Assembly: GCA_905147135.1 (NCBI GenBank) | Contig: LR990040.1 | Coordinates: 21,961,857-22,025,856 of the forward strand | From: Blastobasis lacticolella | Lineage: Eukaryota > Arthropoda > Insecta > Lepidoptera > Blastobasidae | Reading direction: 5' to 3' | Length of the DNA stretch: 64,000 nt | Part shown: positions 22,101-33,234 of the stretch, piece by piece | How the letters are laid out: the number at the start of each line of letters is the position of its first letter | How positions within the stretch are numbered: position 1 is the stretch's first letter | The notes under the pieces: model-generated | What the model saw: only the letters and a program-made list of their open reading frames with translations | The model's database searches: none | What the model was told of the DNA's origin: nothing | Made by a program: the position numbers and the translations under genes

Positions 22101-23526
22101 TTCGGACCATGGACTTACTACCCAAAGGGACTGCGCACTGCTTTGACTAAAACCGGGCAGAGCGAGAGTCACCATCGATAGTCCTGTGTCCCTTTCTAGT
22201 GTTGCCACCATTGTTGATGCAAATTCCGAATTACTTTTATTATTTGGAGCGGACACCGACCTCAGGGCCAGGCAGAGCTGGACCGGGTGCAATCTGAAGG
22301 TCATGTTTTCACCAGGGTCCAACCCAAGCTTACCCTGCTACTCGGAAATTATTGGCCCTAGAACGCTAGTTCCTAGAGTGAAATGATAGCACTCCTCGAG
22401 ATCATCATTTCGTATGACAGCTGTCAAAGTTAAATCTTTTATAATTCGGTACCCATTGGTCCTATAACACTCGTTCCTAAAGAAAAATGATAGTGTTCGT
22501 CGAGATCTACATTTTGCATGACAGCTGTCAAACTTAGAATTGTTGTAACTCGGAAACGATTGGTCTTAGGACACTAGTTGCTAGAGCAATACGATAGTAC
22601 TCATCGAGATCTACATTTCGGATGACAGTTCTAAGTTTGACAGCTGTCATACGAAATGTAGATCTCGACAAGTACTATCATTTCTCTACAGAAATACAAA
22701 TCCATTTATTGTAAAAAAAGTAATACATTTCAATTATAAAATAAATTAGTGTCAACAAATATCAATATCATTAAATAATAATACAACCGTCAACACAATG
22801 TTATTCACAATAATGCTTCGTCCAAAATGCGGGTAGTCAATGAGGGTAGTAAATAATGTAACGTCAAAGAAATGGAGAAAAGAAAAACCAGCAACACAAC
22901 CAAAATAACCTGCATAAGTTACCAGACATCGTGTGAGATGTTTACAGAAACTAGTGTTTTAGGACCAATGGGTTCCGAGTTACAAAAGATTTAACTTCAA
23001 CAGCTGTCATACGAAATGTAGATCTCGACGAGTACTATCATATCTCTTTAGAAACTAGTATTCTAGAACCAATGGGTTCCGAGTTATAACACATTTAAGT
23101 TTGACAGCTGTCACCCGAAATGTTGATATCGACGAGTATCACTTCTCTTGAGAAACTAGTGTTGTAGGATAAATCGTTACCGAACTCTTTTATCTGTTTT
23201 GTGGAACAAAAAGTCGTAGGTTAATAATTATGTCGACTCGACGTTTGTCGGAGAAACGTTCAGTAGATCAAAAGGTATTTTGACAACTACTTTTCGGATT
23301 GTACGGATTACCTCATAATAATACCAAATTCACGGTAAATATATTTCTCCAATAATGGCAACACCAAACATGACACTTGTTAATTTAGAATGACGGTGAT
23401 AATGCCAATAACATTGTGTTTACACTGTTAGAAAGGGACAAAGGACTATCGATGGTGACTCTCGCTCTGCCCGGTTTTAGTCAAAGCAGTGCGCAGTCCC
23501 TTTGGGTAGTAAGTCCATGGTTCGGA
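22101..23526. mobile_element. Foldback element with inverted 110-bp satellite arrays
   Basis: Arms of about 97 bp, nearly perfect inverted repeats, at 22,101-22,197 and 23,430-23,526 (core CCATGGACTTACTACCC). Between them, units of about 110 bp built around the palindrome TGACAGCTGTCA and the word CGAGATCTACATTTCG run one way at 22,335-22,640 and the opposite way at 22,640-22,700 and 22,960-23,170. Foldback DNA transposons have this architecture of long inverted arms rich in internal repeats. No transposase frame is visible. Duplicated at 38,381-39,806. Confidence 0.7.
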
Positions 23527-24917
23527 CATAAACAATGACAGGCATGTCATTGTCTTTGTCATACACTGCCACTAAGGACGAATGAAACTCCATACTACGT
23601 TAGGATGACCTGCCCTGTGGTTATGATTTGTATGGCGATGATAGGCTGTGTGTCACGCATTGTACGCATTTTTGCCGTTGTGCCCCTTAAAAGGAGTTTT
23701 CTTACAAAGCCATAAACTTGTCAGACCATGTGACAGAGTCGCTGTTGTTGGCATTGGCATGACATTTCAAAATGACAAGACTTAATTCCAGTTTTGGCCA
23801 TTGTATCAAAAAAAAAATTATTATGTAGTAAAAACCAAGGTTAAGCAATGCTAGTAATGCAAGGGAGCTGGATGGGTGACCATTTCGTATTTGAGGGTAG
23901 TCAAACGATAGCACCGCAACTAGTTGGAAACTCGTTATGTGTGCCCCCTAATACCGTTGGCAAAGCGAGGTCGACCGAGGTGTTGTACATACCATGATTC
24001 TAAGGAAATCTAGTTCTCGTGCTAGTTCATTTTGGGCACATCCGTCGGCTATTTTATGTAACATCAAAGGGTATGTCACGCGGCACGCCGCATTATCAGT
24101 GTTTTCTCAAAGCGAACGCATTACACGCATTATTGAACATAATGCCCTCTCCTCTTGAAAGGAGTTTTTTCTTTCCTCATTGATTTCTCTTCTCTATGAC
24201 GAAAAGAACTTCTTACTCCGGGCGTAAAAGGAGTTTCTTCTTTCATCGTTTACTCTACGGCTTGTTCTAGTGTTGCATGAGTGTCACGTGAGTGTTGCAG
24301 TTTTTCTAAAAAAATATAGTTTTCAAAAAATAATTGTGAAGAATTGGCTAGACTTAGGTTTCTTTTTATAACTAATACGAGTTCCGTATTTTACATACTT
24401 CCGTTTTTCATTCACTTTGTACCGGCTGGATCTTAGTGAACACCTTGTTTGAACTGATAGACCGTATCCTTTGTTCGCTATATCTAACGTAGAATCGTTA
24501 TATCGACAGCTGAATTCGCTAAGTTACCTATCTTTATCGATATCTTCGAATCTACAGACTCCGGAATATTGATAAAATCTAATCACTTGCAACTTTTAAA
24601 ACCAAGTTTTATGCCCCTCTTCTCTCCGTTTGCAATTAGTCGACATTGTCCTCTGCCGACGAATTTATATTATTTAATTTCATATTAATATGTACGTATA
24701 TTATCTACATATATTGTAGCCTATAGTGTGTATATAGTGTATGTATGTAGGTGAACAATAATTAGCTTATAATATAGTAGTTTACCTAGATGATTAATGC
24801 TATTTTTGATGCATGTCTGACTCATGTTTATCTTATTCTCTTTCTAGACAAGGGTTGCCTGGAAGAGATCGCTTGTAGCGATAATGCCGCCTTATACCAC
24901 AATATTTGAGACCTGTT
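23527..24917. other. Gene-free stretch
   Basis: No gene or clear element. AAAGGAGTTTTC-like words recur at about 23,690, 24,160 and 24,228, next to GCATTGTACGCATT/ACGCATTACACGCATT words, suggesting a decayed transposon. The end (24,670-24,770) is a TA/TGTA-rich microsatellite. Confidence 0.5.
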
Positions 24918-24920
24918 AAA

Positions 24921-25035
24921 GAGCGTCGGTGGCCGAGCGATTAGAGTATCCGACTCGTAAGCCAGAGGTCCCGGGTTCGAATCCCGCTGTGGCCATGTAC
25001 CAATTACTGTTTTCTGAGTAATGTACATTAGTTGA
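24921..25035 (+). mobile_element. tRNA-like SINE head, 5' fragment, family A
   Basis: GTGGCCGAGCGATTAGAG (A-box region) and GGTTCGAATCCC (perfect B box) about 45 bp downstream, followed by the SINE-specific ATGTACCAATTACTG and TAATGTACATTAGTTG. The body stops where the GC-rich MITE region begins. It is not a functional tRNA gene: the acceptor stem does not close and the flank is SINE body. Copy 2 is at 41,201-41,315. Confidence 0.75.
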
Positions 25036-25077
25036 ACACAAACCGATGCTCTTCGAACCTGGTATCTCTCGCTTTAA

Positions 25078-25527
25078 GGCGCCATCTCCACGAGCGAGAG
25101 AATCGCGGCGATATTATCGTCGTGCCACGTATTTCAATTATTTCAAATGTACGCGTCTCCACACGGCGATGTTATCGCGGCGATGCGACGAGTGGCAATG
25201 TGCGCGCGTAACGTCGTCGTATCGCCGCGGTATCGTCGCTACTGGTGGCGCGCCCGCCGCGCGCTCGCCGCTTAACGTGGCGCTCTCGCAGCGAGCGCGC
25301 GGCGGGCGCGCGCGTGGCAGCACTGGCGCTGTGAAACGTAGCTTAACTATTGCACAAAATGCCACGTCGCGATAACACGGCGATTCCGTTACGAGTCGTC
25401 GCGGGCACGCGGCGATTCCGTTACCAGTCGTGACGATACGCAGGCGGAATAATCGCTCGTACGTGGAGATTCTCCAACGATAGAAGCGCGGATACGTCAC
25501 GATTCTCTCGCTCGTGGAGATGGCGCC
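25078..25527. mobile_element. GC-rich palindromic MITE, Harbinger-like
   Basis: Perfect 28-bp terminal inverted repeats at 25,078-25,105 and 25,500-25,527, starting GGCGCCATCTCC. Flanking TAA on both sides fits the 3-bp TAA/TWA target of PIF/Harbinger elements. The interior is strongly GC- and CpG-rich in an AT-rich neighbourhood and contains a second perfect palindrome with 21-bp arms (25,248-25,268 and 25,291-25,311). Open frames within it (25,046-25,375 plus; 25,138-25,677 minus) are by-products of base composition. Copy 2 is at 41,358-41,807. Confidence 0.75.
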
Positions 25528-25572
25528 TAAACGAGTCGAATACCCTAACCGCTTGGCCACCGAGTCTCTCGA

Positions 25573-25711
25573 CTTTACTTGTGCCTCTAGCTTAAACTCG
25601 TTTGCAATGGGTTCTGAGGGAGCACCCTGACCTTCTGAGGGAGCATTCTGAGGTTCCGCTGGAGCAGTATTGATCAACTATGAGGGCAATGGTGGTCGTT
25701 GTATCTTGTGT
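25573..25711 (-). pseudogene. Relic of exon 3 of the coiled-coil gene, frameshifted
   Basis: 139 bp matching the 171-bp exon at 53,067-53,237, with the acceptor (CCCCAG) and the start TQDT preserved. A 4-bp insertion after GTTGAT shifts the frame. In the next frame the remnant NTAPAEPQNAPSEG is still legible. Homology ends before the donor. This belongs to the same old paralogue as the exon at 20,015-20,141. Confidence 0.85.
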
Positions 25712-25747
25712 CTGGGGATAAGCAAATAAATTAACAATAATCAGCAA

Positions 25748-26203
25748 ATGAATGGGATAAATGGGAATGCCACTCTTGCCGCAGTAAGCATCGAAAGACC
25801 GAAAACACTAGCATTATTACTATTTCCGGGTGGAAGGAGACCGCTTCACATCCTGATTAAAATGATAAATGATTGCTCGTATGTTACTAACAGGCGCAAA
25901 ACTAAGAAACGCTTTCCGAATGATACTCATGAAGACGTTAAGTCTACAGATTTATTTTCTCACTTACCATCACAAACTGTAGATGCTGGAGCCACCTCTC
26001 TGCAGAATACTTTTACTCAAAACCTAATAACGGAAGTGAAACAACTTTGTCAATTCGTGAATGTATTGGGCTGCAAATTGATTAAAACGATGTCTTTTAT
26101 TGAATTATCACATGGTAAGGTGGATAATGTAAGCTCAAAGCTATCTGAAATCGATGAGAGAATACAGGGCTTGGAAGATTCTTTTTTTTTAAAGAATAGA
26201 AGT
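25748..26203 (+). other. Unassigned open frame ending in 28S DNA
   Basis: An ORF from 25,748 continues into the 28S fragment and stops at 26,284. The part before 26,204 (about 150 residues) has a possibly coiled-coil C-terminal half (VSSKLSEIDERIQGLEDS). I recognise no family. It could be a remnant of a LINE ORF1 or of a host exon, or chance. Copy 2 begins at 42,028. Confidence 0.2.
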
Positions 26204-26382
26204 TCCTATAGAAGGGAGATATGGTTCGGAACGCGAAGAGCACCGCATTTGCGGCGGTGTCCGGATACTCTCTGCGGACCTTGAAAATTCAGGTGAGGGA
26301 TGTACGTGGAGTTGTCGCGCCGGTTCGTACCCATATCCGCAGCAGGTCTCCAAGGTGAAGAGCCTCTAGTCGATAGAATAAT
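26204..26382 (+). pseudogene. Dispersed 28S rRNA gene fragment, 179 bp
   Basis: Matches 28S positions 13,327-13,505 of this window with no difference found over 179 bp (starts TCCTATAGAAGGGAG, ends CGATAGAATAAT). Left flank is a T-run, TTCTTTTTTTTTAAAG; right flank is ACAGGTATCTTCG. It sits inside the duplicated block between coiled-coil gene remnants, so it is separate from the main rDNA unit. Copy 2 is at 42,484-42,662. Confidence 0.95.
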
Positions 26383-27997
26383 ACAGGTATCTTCGTAATA
26401 AGTATTGCTAATTAAAACCGTTTAAGTATGAAGATATACAAAAAGCTTTATTAACAGAAAATAAATACGAATTACAACTACAGATTACAATCGTTATCAG
26501 TAGTCGTAAAATAAAAACGGAGAACTTTTACCAAAAAAAATTAAGATCGCATTATTACTAAAGTACTTAAAAGAAAATAAGTTTGGTAAGCACTTATCTA
26601 CTAGACTAGCTAGACGATCATATGTTTGTAGGATTTCTTTTCTTTAGTTCTCCAGATACAGAGCTTCCACATGATGATATTTGAAAAGTGACATTGTACA
26701 TACTTAATAGTAAAAAACATTAAAAATGTGACTTAGACAAGCTATTGAATACTGTTTGAATATTGGTTTAGCGATTAACATAGTGGTTCCCTTTAATATG
26801 AGAGTAGCGTGTGCGTACGGCTGATGTCATATCGTCAATACTAATAAGGAGATAACATAAAACATTTCACGTCATTTAAAAATGCACTGCTGAACTAAAA
26901 AATGTACTCTAGATTTGTTGTTAGACATTTGGAAAAATAACTCATTGTTGGTAGCAAATTTTATTATGCGATACATAATTATCATTTGAAAGGCCCAAGT
27001 GTCCTCCTTTCTGTACATACCTATTTGTTAAAAAAAATGTGCTACTGATTGAAAAGAATTACTAATTTTTATAAATGTCAGGCAACAGATCTAGAGTTGA
27101 TATCTTAGTCCACCATGATATTACCTTCTATACATAGTATTAAACAAAGTCGCTTCCCGTCGTCTGTGTCTATGTAGGATTAGATCTTTTAAACTACGCC
27201 AAGAATTTCATTACTGTTTTCAACAATAGCAATAGATAGTAATTCAAGAGGAAGGTTTATAAGCAAGAAAAAATGGGTAGGTGTATGGGAACGAAGTCGC
27301 GCCAGGTCTAGTGTTTTATCTTCCAGGTCTAGGGATCTGGAGAGTCCATGTTTCTGAACCGTCACGGTGACTCGGCAAGGACTATGATAACATTAGATTG
27401 GCGGATGCTTGGGAGGTGACAGGGTGTGACTGTCTGGCAAACTGGTTGTCGGATTTGTTGGCCAAACTGGCACAAAGGAGCTATGCGCGGTTGTGTTCCA
27501 GAGGAATGGAGGTTCAGTTTTTCATCCAATTTATACGCAATCAAAATGAATTTTGAATGCGGATCGACTGTTCCGTTTAGTTGTCATTTTTAGTTGTTGG
27601 GAAGAATCAAATCTGGTCAGTCGAAGATTCTCAAAGCCGACTCATGCAGTCGTGACGGTTATTTATTCATATTTTTGCATATAAATTGCATAAGATATTT
27701 GGATTTGGACCTCTCTCCTATGAAGCGTAACCGCAGTCATTTACTAGACCGTCGTAATAGTAGTCTATCTAGAAACACGCCCCAACGCGACTTTACGCGC
27801 TATTTATTTATTTTATTTACTTGTATTCCCCTTTGTTACATTTTCACCACGTGATATGTTCTGTGCTATCTCTCCATCTTGGCGGCCGTGATTGATGTGG
27901 GTTCCCCCCGCACCGCACCGCTCCCAAACAACCCACTGATGGACTACACTATATCCATAAATTGCTTCAAACAGTCTTAACACGACCACGACTGCAG
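26383..27997. other. 3' flank of the coiled-coil gene copy, repeats
   Basis: AT-rich. 27,145-27,300 is a fragment of the Helitron-like repeat seen at 32,695-33,002 (shared TCGCTTCCCG..CGTCTGT and GATTCAAGAGGAAGGTTTA-type words). Minus-strand AATAAA signals at about 27,803-27,818 could serve the gene ending at 27,998. The rest is unrecognised. Confidence 0.5.
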
Positions 27998-28136
27998 TTA
28001 TCCGGAAATCCCTTTGGCTTGGTTCAGATCTTTAAGTCGCGCGTTCTCTGTTACTAACGCGTTCACCCTTTGCTCGTATTTTTCTCTTAATTCCTGGAAA
28101 TAAACAAATTTAAGTTATTACGAGGCAATTTTCCAT

Positions 28137-28375
28137 TGACAACTTGAGTGGTTCAGTTGGCTAACCGGTCTGCCACGCAGCGGTCCCGGGTTCGATTCCC
28201 GGCCAAGCAGAAACTGAACTGACGAATTTTAATTTCTGTTACGGGTCTCGGTATTATATGTACCTATAATAAGTATGTATTAAAAAAATATATAAGCAAT
28301 TTTTCTGTTTTCTGGCACCCATAACACAAGCTTTGCTTACTTTGGGGCTAGATGTCGCTGTATGAATTGTTCAAT
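28137..28375 (+). mobile_element. tRNA-headed SINE, family B
   Basis: Head with A-box-like GTGGTTCAGTTGGCTAACCGG and B box GGTTCGATTCCCGG, followed by CTGTTACGGGTCTCGG and, further on, CTTTGCTTACTTTGGGG and AGATGTCGCTGT. The same order is present on the minus strand at 57,185-57,422. Copy 2 is at 44,417-44,655. Confidence 0.8.
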
Positions 28376-28875
28376 CATTTTATTTATTTATTTATTCTGA
28401 CTGTTAGCTCTACTCTAAGAGGCGATAAGATTACATTAAATTAGTTACAGGTAAATAAGTCAAAGAAACAAGTTAAAACATAATGGAAGGAAGCACATCA
28501 GGGCGAATCTTGCAACACCTCGCTGTCTCTCGCTCGCTCGCTCACCTTGAACAGCGCTAGCTGCGTCTCATACTCCTTCCGCAGGTCGTCGTTGATGCCG
28601 CTGCTGGTGGCCGCGCGCTGCAGGACCAGCTGGTACCGCTCCTTCTCCTTGGCGAAGCGCGCCTCCATGGCTGCCAGCCGGTCCTGCAAGTCATACAAAC
28701 CAAATCAGTTTTTTTTCATAATAAGCTTTCATTGCGCGGTATAGTACCTATTAATCAAGACCATTCCAGAGAGCCAAGCACGATGGCGTTCACTAGTTGA
28801 TATGACCACCTTCTTACTCCAATTTCAGACCAGCTCCTTGGTACCTTGATACTAATGCATTGTCATCCAAGTTAC

Positions 28876-29236
28876 ATCATCATCATCATCTTGGCGTTAA
28901 TGTCCCGGTTGTGCTCTCGAGAACGAGGGCCCGGGGTCCGCCTTCACCATGATCCAGGATTTGGCGATTAGGTAATTACAATGAAGCGACTGCCATCTGA
29001 CTTCCGTGACCCTGCTACCAAGAGAACCTGACCAGATTGGACCATGGTTACAAATTCAGTTGCCTGAATTTGCAGGTTTCATCACGATGTTTTCCCTCGC
29101 CGTAAGAGCATCAGTTAGTGTTCAACTAATGTACATAACTCAGAAAATAGTCATTGGTACATGGCCGCAGCGGGATTCGAAACCGGTACCTCTCGCTTTC
29201 GAGTTGGATACTCAACCGCCCGGCTACCGACGCTCA
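28876..29236 (-). mobile_element. tRNA-headed SINE, family A (second insertion)
   Basis: Same family as 20,150-20,534: tail CATCATCATCATCTTGGCG on the plus strand at the left, CACGATGTTTTCCCTCGCCG in the middle, and on the right the inverted tRNA-like head ending CCGACGCTC. It lies in the intron between exons 28,546-28,683 and 33,057-33,221. Copy 2 is at 45,156-45,516. Confidence 0.82.
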
Positions 29237-29240
29237 TCCA

Positions 29241-31840
29241 AGTTACATAGGTATACAAAATATCGGCTCAATCGTATACCAACAAATCGTTTGCAAAATT
29301 TGACGGACAACTTACATACAAACGAACTGTGCAAGTTAAAAAAAAGGGGTGTTATAAGTTTGACGTGTGTATTTTAAATAGATCTTGAAAGTTGAGTTAT
29401 TTGCACCAAATTTTTTTTATTTGGGCCAACACCAACTCAATAGGAATGAGCTTGCAATGGTGGCAGTTAGATGATTACAATACCATTACTTTTAGCTGTT
29501 TCATATATTAAATATTTGTTATATTTACTGGTCACTGTGAACTTAGCTTTCTAAATTATTGGGTCCCGATTGCTTGCGGGGCGGGCTAGGCCGGGCAAAC
29601 GATGAGTCTCTCTGGTAGATATCACTCACAGACTCAGATAAAATTTACCTGCGCCATAAAGTAATATACTACCAAACTAAAACAAACTATAATTCGTCAC
29701 TTTACTGAAGTAACGATACGTTTTCATTTTAGTTACATAACAACTTATTAGACTTGTGTTTTATCTGGGAATTGACCAATCTGCCCTGAGTTCAATATTG
29801 ATTTAAATATATTAACTTCATATATATACAGAGAGGGTAACTCTGTATATATATGAAGTTGCTAAATATGTCAAACGTAATTTTGGGGATTTCCCAACCA
29901 ACGAAATCCTGCGATGCTCCGCTAGGAGGCCCAGTGTCATCCCAATTGCAAAGCACCGTTTGGAGATAACAACTCGTTCTCTTATTATAATGGGTCCGCG
30001 AATCTACACCAAACTACCTTCAGAGTGTAAATAGGGCAATAGTTTTTGTAGAACATTAAAATCAATTTTAATGTTCTACAAATGTATTACTTATTTATGT
30101 ACTTACTTACTGATAAGTTTTACTGGTCTCGTTTAATATATTTAAATTAACTCTCTGGTTATTTTTAAAGTAGGTAAGGTACTCTTATTGCCTCTACCGC
30201 TCGCTAAAGCTCCTTTCGGCTTGTCTAAGGTCAGCTGGAAGAGATCGTGTTGTGGGATAAGTTCGCCTTTGCTTTGTAAGTGTTTCCTTTTGAAATGTAC
30301 TATGTTGTTACAATAAAGAGTTTACATACATACATACATCAATGTTGCTGAAAAAAGCTTATTACTCGTTAAATGAGTTTATCGACGAGTGAAACCTATA
30401 TTTATCCTTAGTGTTGCATATTGACTATTATTGTTATCAGCAAATGACCACTACAATTAAATTAATAAGTAATTACATTAGGTATTGACATACTTATCAA
30501 TATTTATATCAATTTTATGTATTATATAATTTACATAAATTTTTTTATATTTACCTGACATTGAATTAACGTACGTAGTAATTCAAAACGCATTTTGAAT
30601 TACTTGACATCATATTTTTATATCTTAGTTAATTCAAATATTGACATTTGATTGATTTTATTTAATCTACTTACGTAGTAGATCTATGCTATTTATGAAT
30701 AATTTTATTGAATTTATATTGACATTGTTTATTTTGTTATGAAGAAGTCATCTAATAACCGTTTAACATTAATAATTATTACTTGTTGTATATTTGTATG
30801 ACGATGTAAAATATTTTACTATAAGTAAATGAATAAAAAATTTCGCTATCCAAAATTATTTAAAAAAGTATGAAATAAAAAATTCACAGCAGTCAACATA
30901 CAAGCTCAGCCATTACGCGCGCCAACAAACAAACCCCGTGCGCTGCCGCCGCGCGCCCTCTGCGCGTTGAGACCAGATGTAACGTTTTTAATGTGTAAGG
31001 GCGAGGCCGAGCGGCCCGCCCAATAGAGTAGCGGCTCGAACGAATAACGCATTATTGCACAAAGATGCAAAGTGTGGCTTTCCGAAGCCCGCCGCCGCCG
31101 AATGTATGTAAGATAATGAAAGACATTACTCTATAAAATATCCCGATGTGCGTGTGTTCGCAATGATTTCTTTGCTAGTTACATGAGACCCGGTTTCCGA
31201 TTGAGCTGAAAAATGCAATATTGTAATACAATCAAGCTGATCGGGAATGACGGAGACTGAAGTTGCTTTTGGACCCTAAACTGCGTATGGATACATAATC
31301 AATCGAGATTGGGGCGCTCGTTTGAATAGTCTTTAATTGCCACGAAGTGCTTAATCATATTAAATACACATTTTAACTAATTAAAATTGATAAACTTTGT
31401 TCCATTTGAATACTTGTGGTATAACTTTGGAGAAGTTTAGGTTTAGATAGCGTATTGTGTTGTTTGTGTCCTCTTTTAATGAGTAATGACCAATACGCAC
31501 TCAAGTCTAGTAATTATTCCTGAATGGCCACAGTCACCGTTACCAAAAGGGTTTTAAACTGGCAAAGACATTTTTGTAGTTATTCATTACACGAACACCT
31601 TCCTGGACTGAACTTGAACTTAATATTTTTACTAATTTTGTTTTTTGTACTTTTGTCATTACACGAACTCCGTCCCTGACTTTGGGTTCATGTTGAAATT
31701 TTGGATTGATTTTGAAAATTTCGTTCATTACACGAACTCTATCCCGGACTTCACTTTTTTTTTTATTTTTTTTAGATAAGGAATTTTTAGGGCATAGGGC
31801 ATTTTTACTATCTTAAGTGATTCGCTGACACCTAAGAGTC
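29241..31840. other. Large intron stretch with hairpins, no gene
   Basis: Mostly AT-rich intron. It contains perfect inverted repeats at 29,814-29,860 (20-bp arms, 7-nt loop) and 30,045-30,082 (18-bp arms, 2-nt loop), and a GC-rich patch at 30,930-31,060. A roughly 72-bp tandem repeat occurs three times at 31,583-31,755, each unit with CATTACACGAAC. No exon found. Confidence 0.55.
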
Positions 31841-31842
31841 AT

Positions 31843-31925
31843 TTGGCGTTAATATTTCGGTTGTACTCTCACGCGTGAAGGCCCGGGGTTCACCTTGACC
31901 ATAATTCAAGATTTGGCAGGATTTC
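31843..31925 (-). mobile_element. SINE family A, tail-side fragment
   Basis: About 80 bp with TTTGGCGTTAAT, GGCCCGGGGTTCACC and TTGACC..GATTTGGCAGG, the order seen at the tail end of the full family A SINEs. The head is missing. Confidence 0.6.
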
Positions 31926-32460
31926 GCTGCCAATGGGACGAGCTGCTAATGGGACGAATTGCTAATAACCCTATTATTAGTCGTCATGCGTGAACTTGGT
32001 AAATTTTTGTTTATTCTAGACTACCTTCGTTGCCGGCGACTACGTTTCGGACTCGTTCCCGTGAACACCACATTGAATTTCGGGAAAAGGAATAGTCTAT
32101 GTTATCCCCTGATAATGCAGATTTCTATACGTTCAAAGGATTTATAAAATTGGTTAACTAGTTTTTGGGCTTATCCATTACAAACAAACAAACAATATTA
32201 GTATAGACTTCAAAGTTCGGTATTTTACAACGATTGCCTGTCTGCCCTCCGCCAAGTCGGGCAGACAGGCACGGCCGTGCTTACACCACCCTTGTCTCGA
32301 TACAACTCAACGCATTTTCGAGTTGTTCATATCTTAGAGACTATCTGAATTTTATATTGCACTGCCACTGGCCCACGCCCGGCGCGACTTCATTAATTCA
32401 GTTCAGTAGTTTTTGAGTTTATCGCGAACAGACAGACAGACGCGACGTGGGACTTATATA

Positions 32461-32677
32461 TCTTCTTTATATATATAATTCTTCTGTGAGTGTGTATGTC
32501 ACTGAACTTCTCTCAAACGACTGGACCGATTTTGATGAAATTTTTTGTGTGTGTTCAAGGGGATCTGGGAATGGTTTAGATTCACAATTTTGTCAGAATG
32601 TTTTAGCTTATTAAAAAAAGTTTGAAATTTTCAAATTAAAGACGTGTAGACAGGACAACGTCTGTCGGGTCCGCTAG
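32461..32677 (+). mobile_element. Helitron-like non-autonomous element
   Basis: Starts TCTTCTTTATATATATAATTC, then the widely repeated GACTGGACCGATTTTGATG block, and ends GTCTGTCGGGTCCGCTAG followed by T. The TC start, CTAG end and absence of terminal inverted repeats or target duplication fit Helitrons, and this 3' end is common in Lepidoptera. Copy 2 is at 48,742-48,958. Confidence 0.7.
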
Positions 32678-32694
32678 TATAGTATATAACCAAG

Positions 32695-33002
32695 TCGCTT
32701 CCCGCCGTCTGTCCCTATGTATCTATGTACGCTTAGATCTTTTAAACTACGCATCGGATTTCAATGCGGTTTTTAACTATGGATAGAGTGATTCAAGAGG
32801 AAGGTTTATGAGCAAAAAAGGGTAGATAGGGGCAAAGTAGATATAGGGTAGGTGTATGGTAGGTGAAGGTATAGATAGGAGGGGCTCCCCTTACGATGCA
32901 GATTCGATCAGGTGGACCGGTCCGTCCGTGTGCCTCCCTAGACAATAAAAACAAGGGTAGGGGAAGGACACCACGCGAACGAGGCCGTGCCGGGTTCGCT
33001 AG
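32695..33002 (+). mobile_element. Helitron-like repeat, second family
   Basis: Begins around AAGTCGCTTCCCGCCGTCTG and ends GTGCCGGGTTCGCTAG, again followed by T. A fragment of the same family is at 27,145-27,300. It sits 55 bp from the donor site of the exon at 33,057-33,221. Copy 2 is at 48,976-49,283. Confidence 0.6.
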
Positions 33003-33234
33003 TTGTCTTGTAATATGTAGTGATAGTCATTCGGCCTTGCCCGGAAAGAAACATACCTCCATGGCCTTCATCTCTCCGTTGCGTATCTCCAGCAGGTCTT
33101 TGGTGATCTGGTTGATGTCTTTCAGCGACACCACTTGCGTGGTGAGAGCCTCGATCTGTAACTCTTGGTTCTTCACCATCTTTGTCTTGTCGAAGATCAT
33201 GCCGCGTGCTTTGCTCAGCAGCTGGGGAAAAATA

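Noticed and set aside
25046..25677. 109-aa and 179-aa Arg/Ala-rich ORFs
   Set aside because: Lie in a GC-rich MITE; the only real coding homology is the relic exon at 25,573-25,711.
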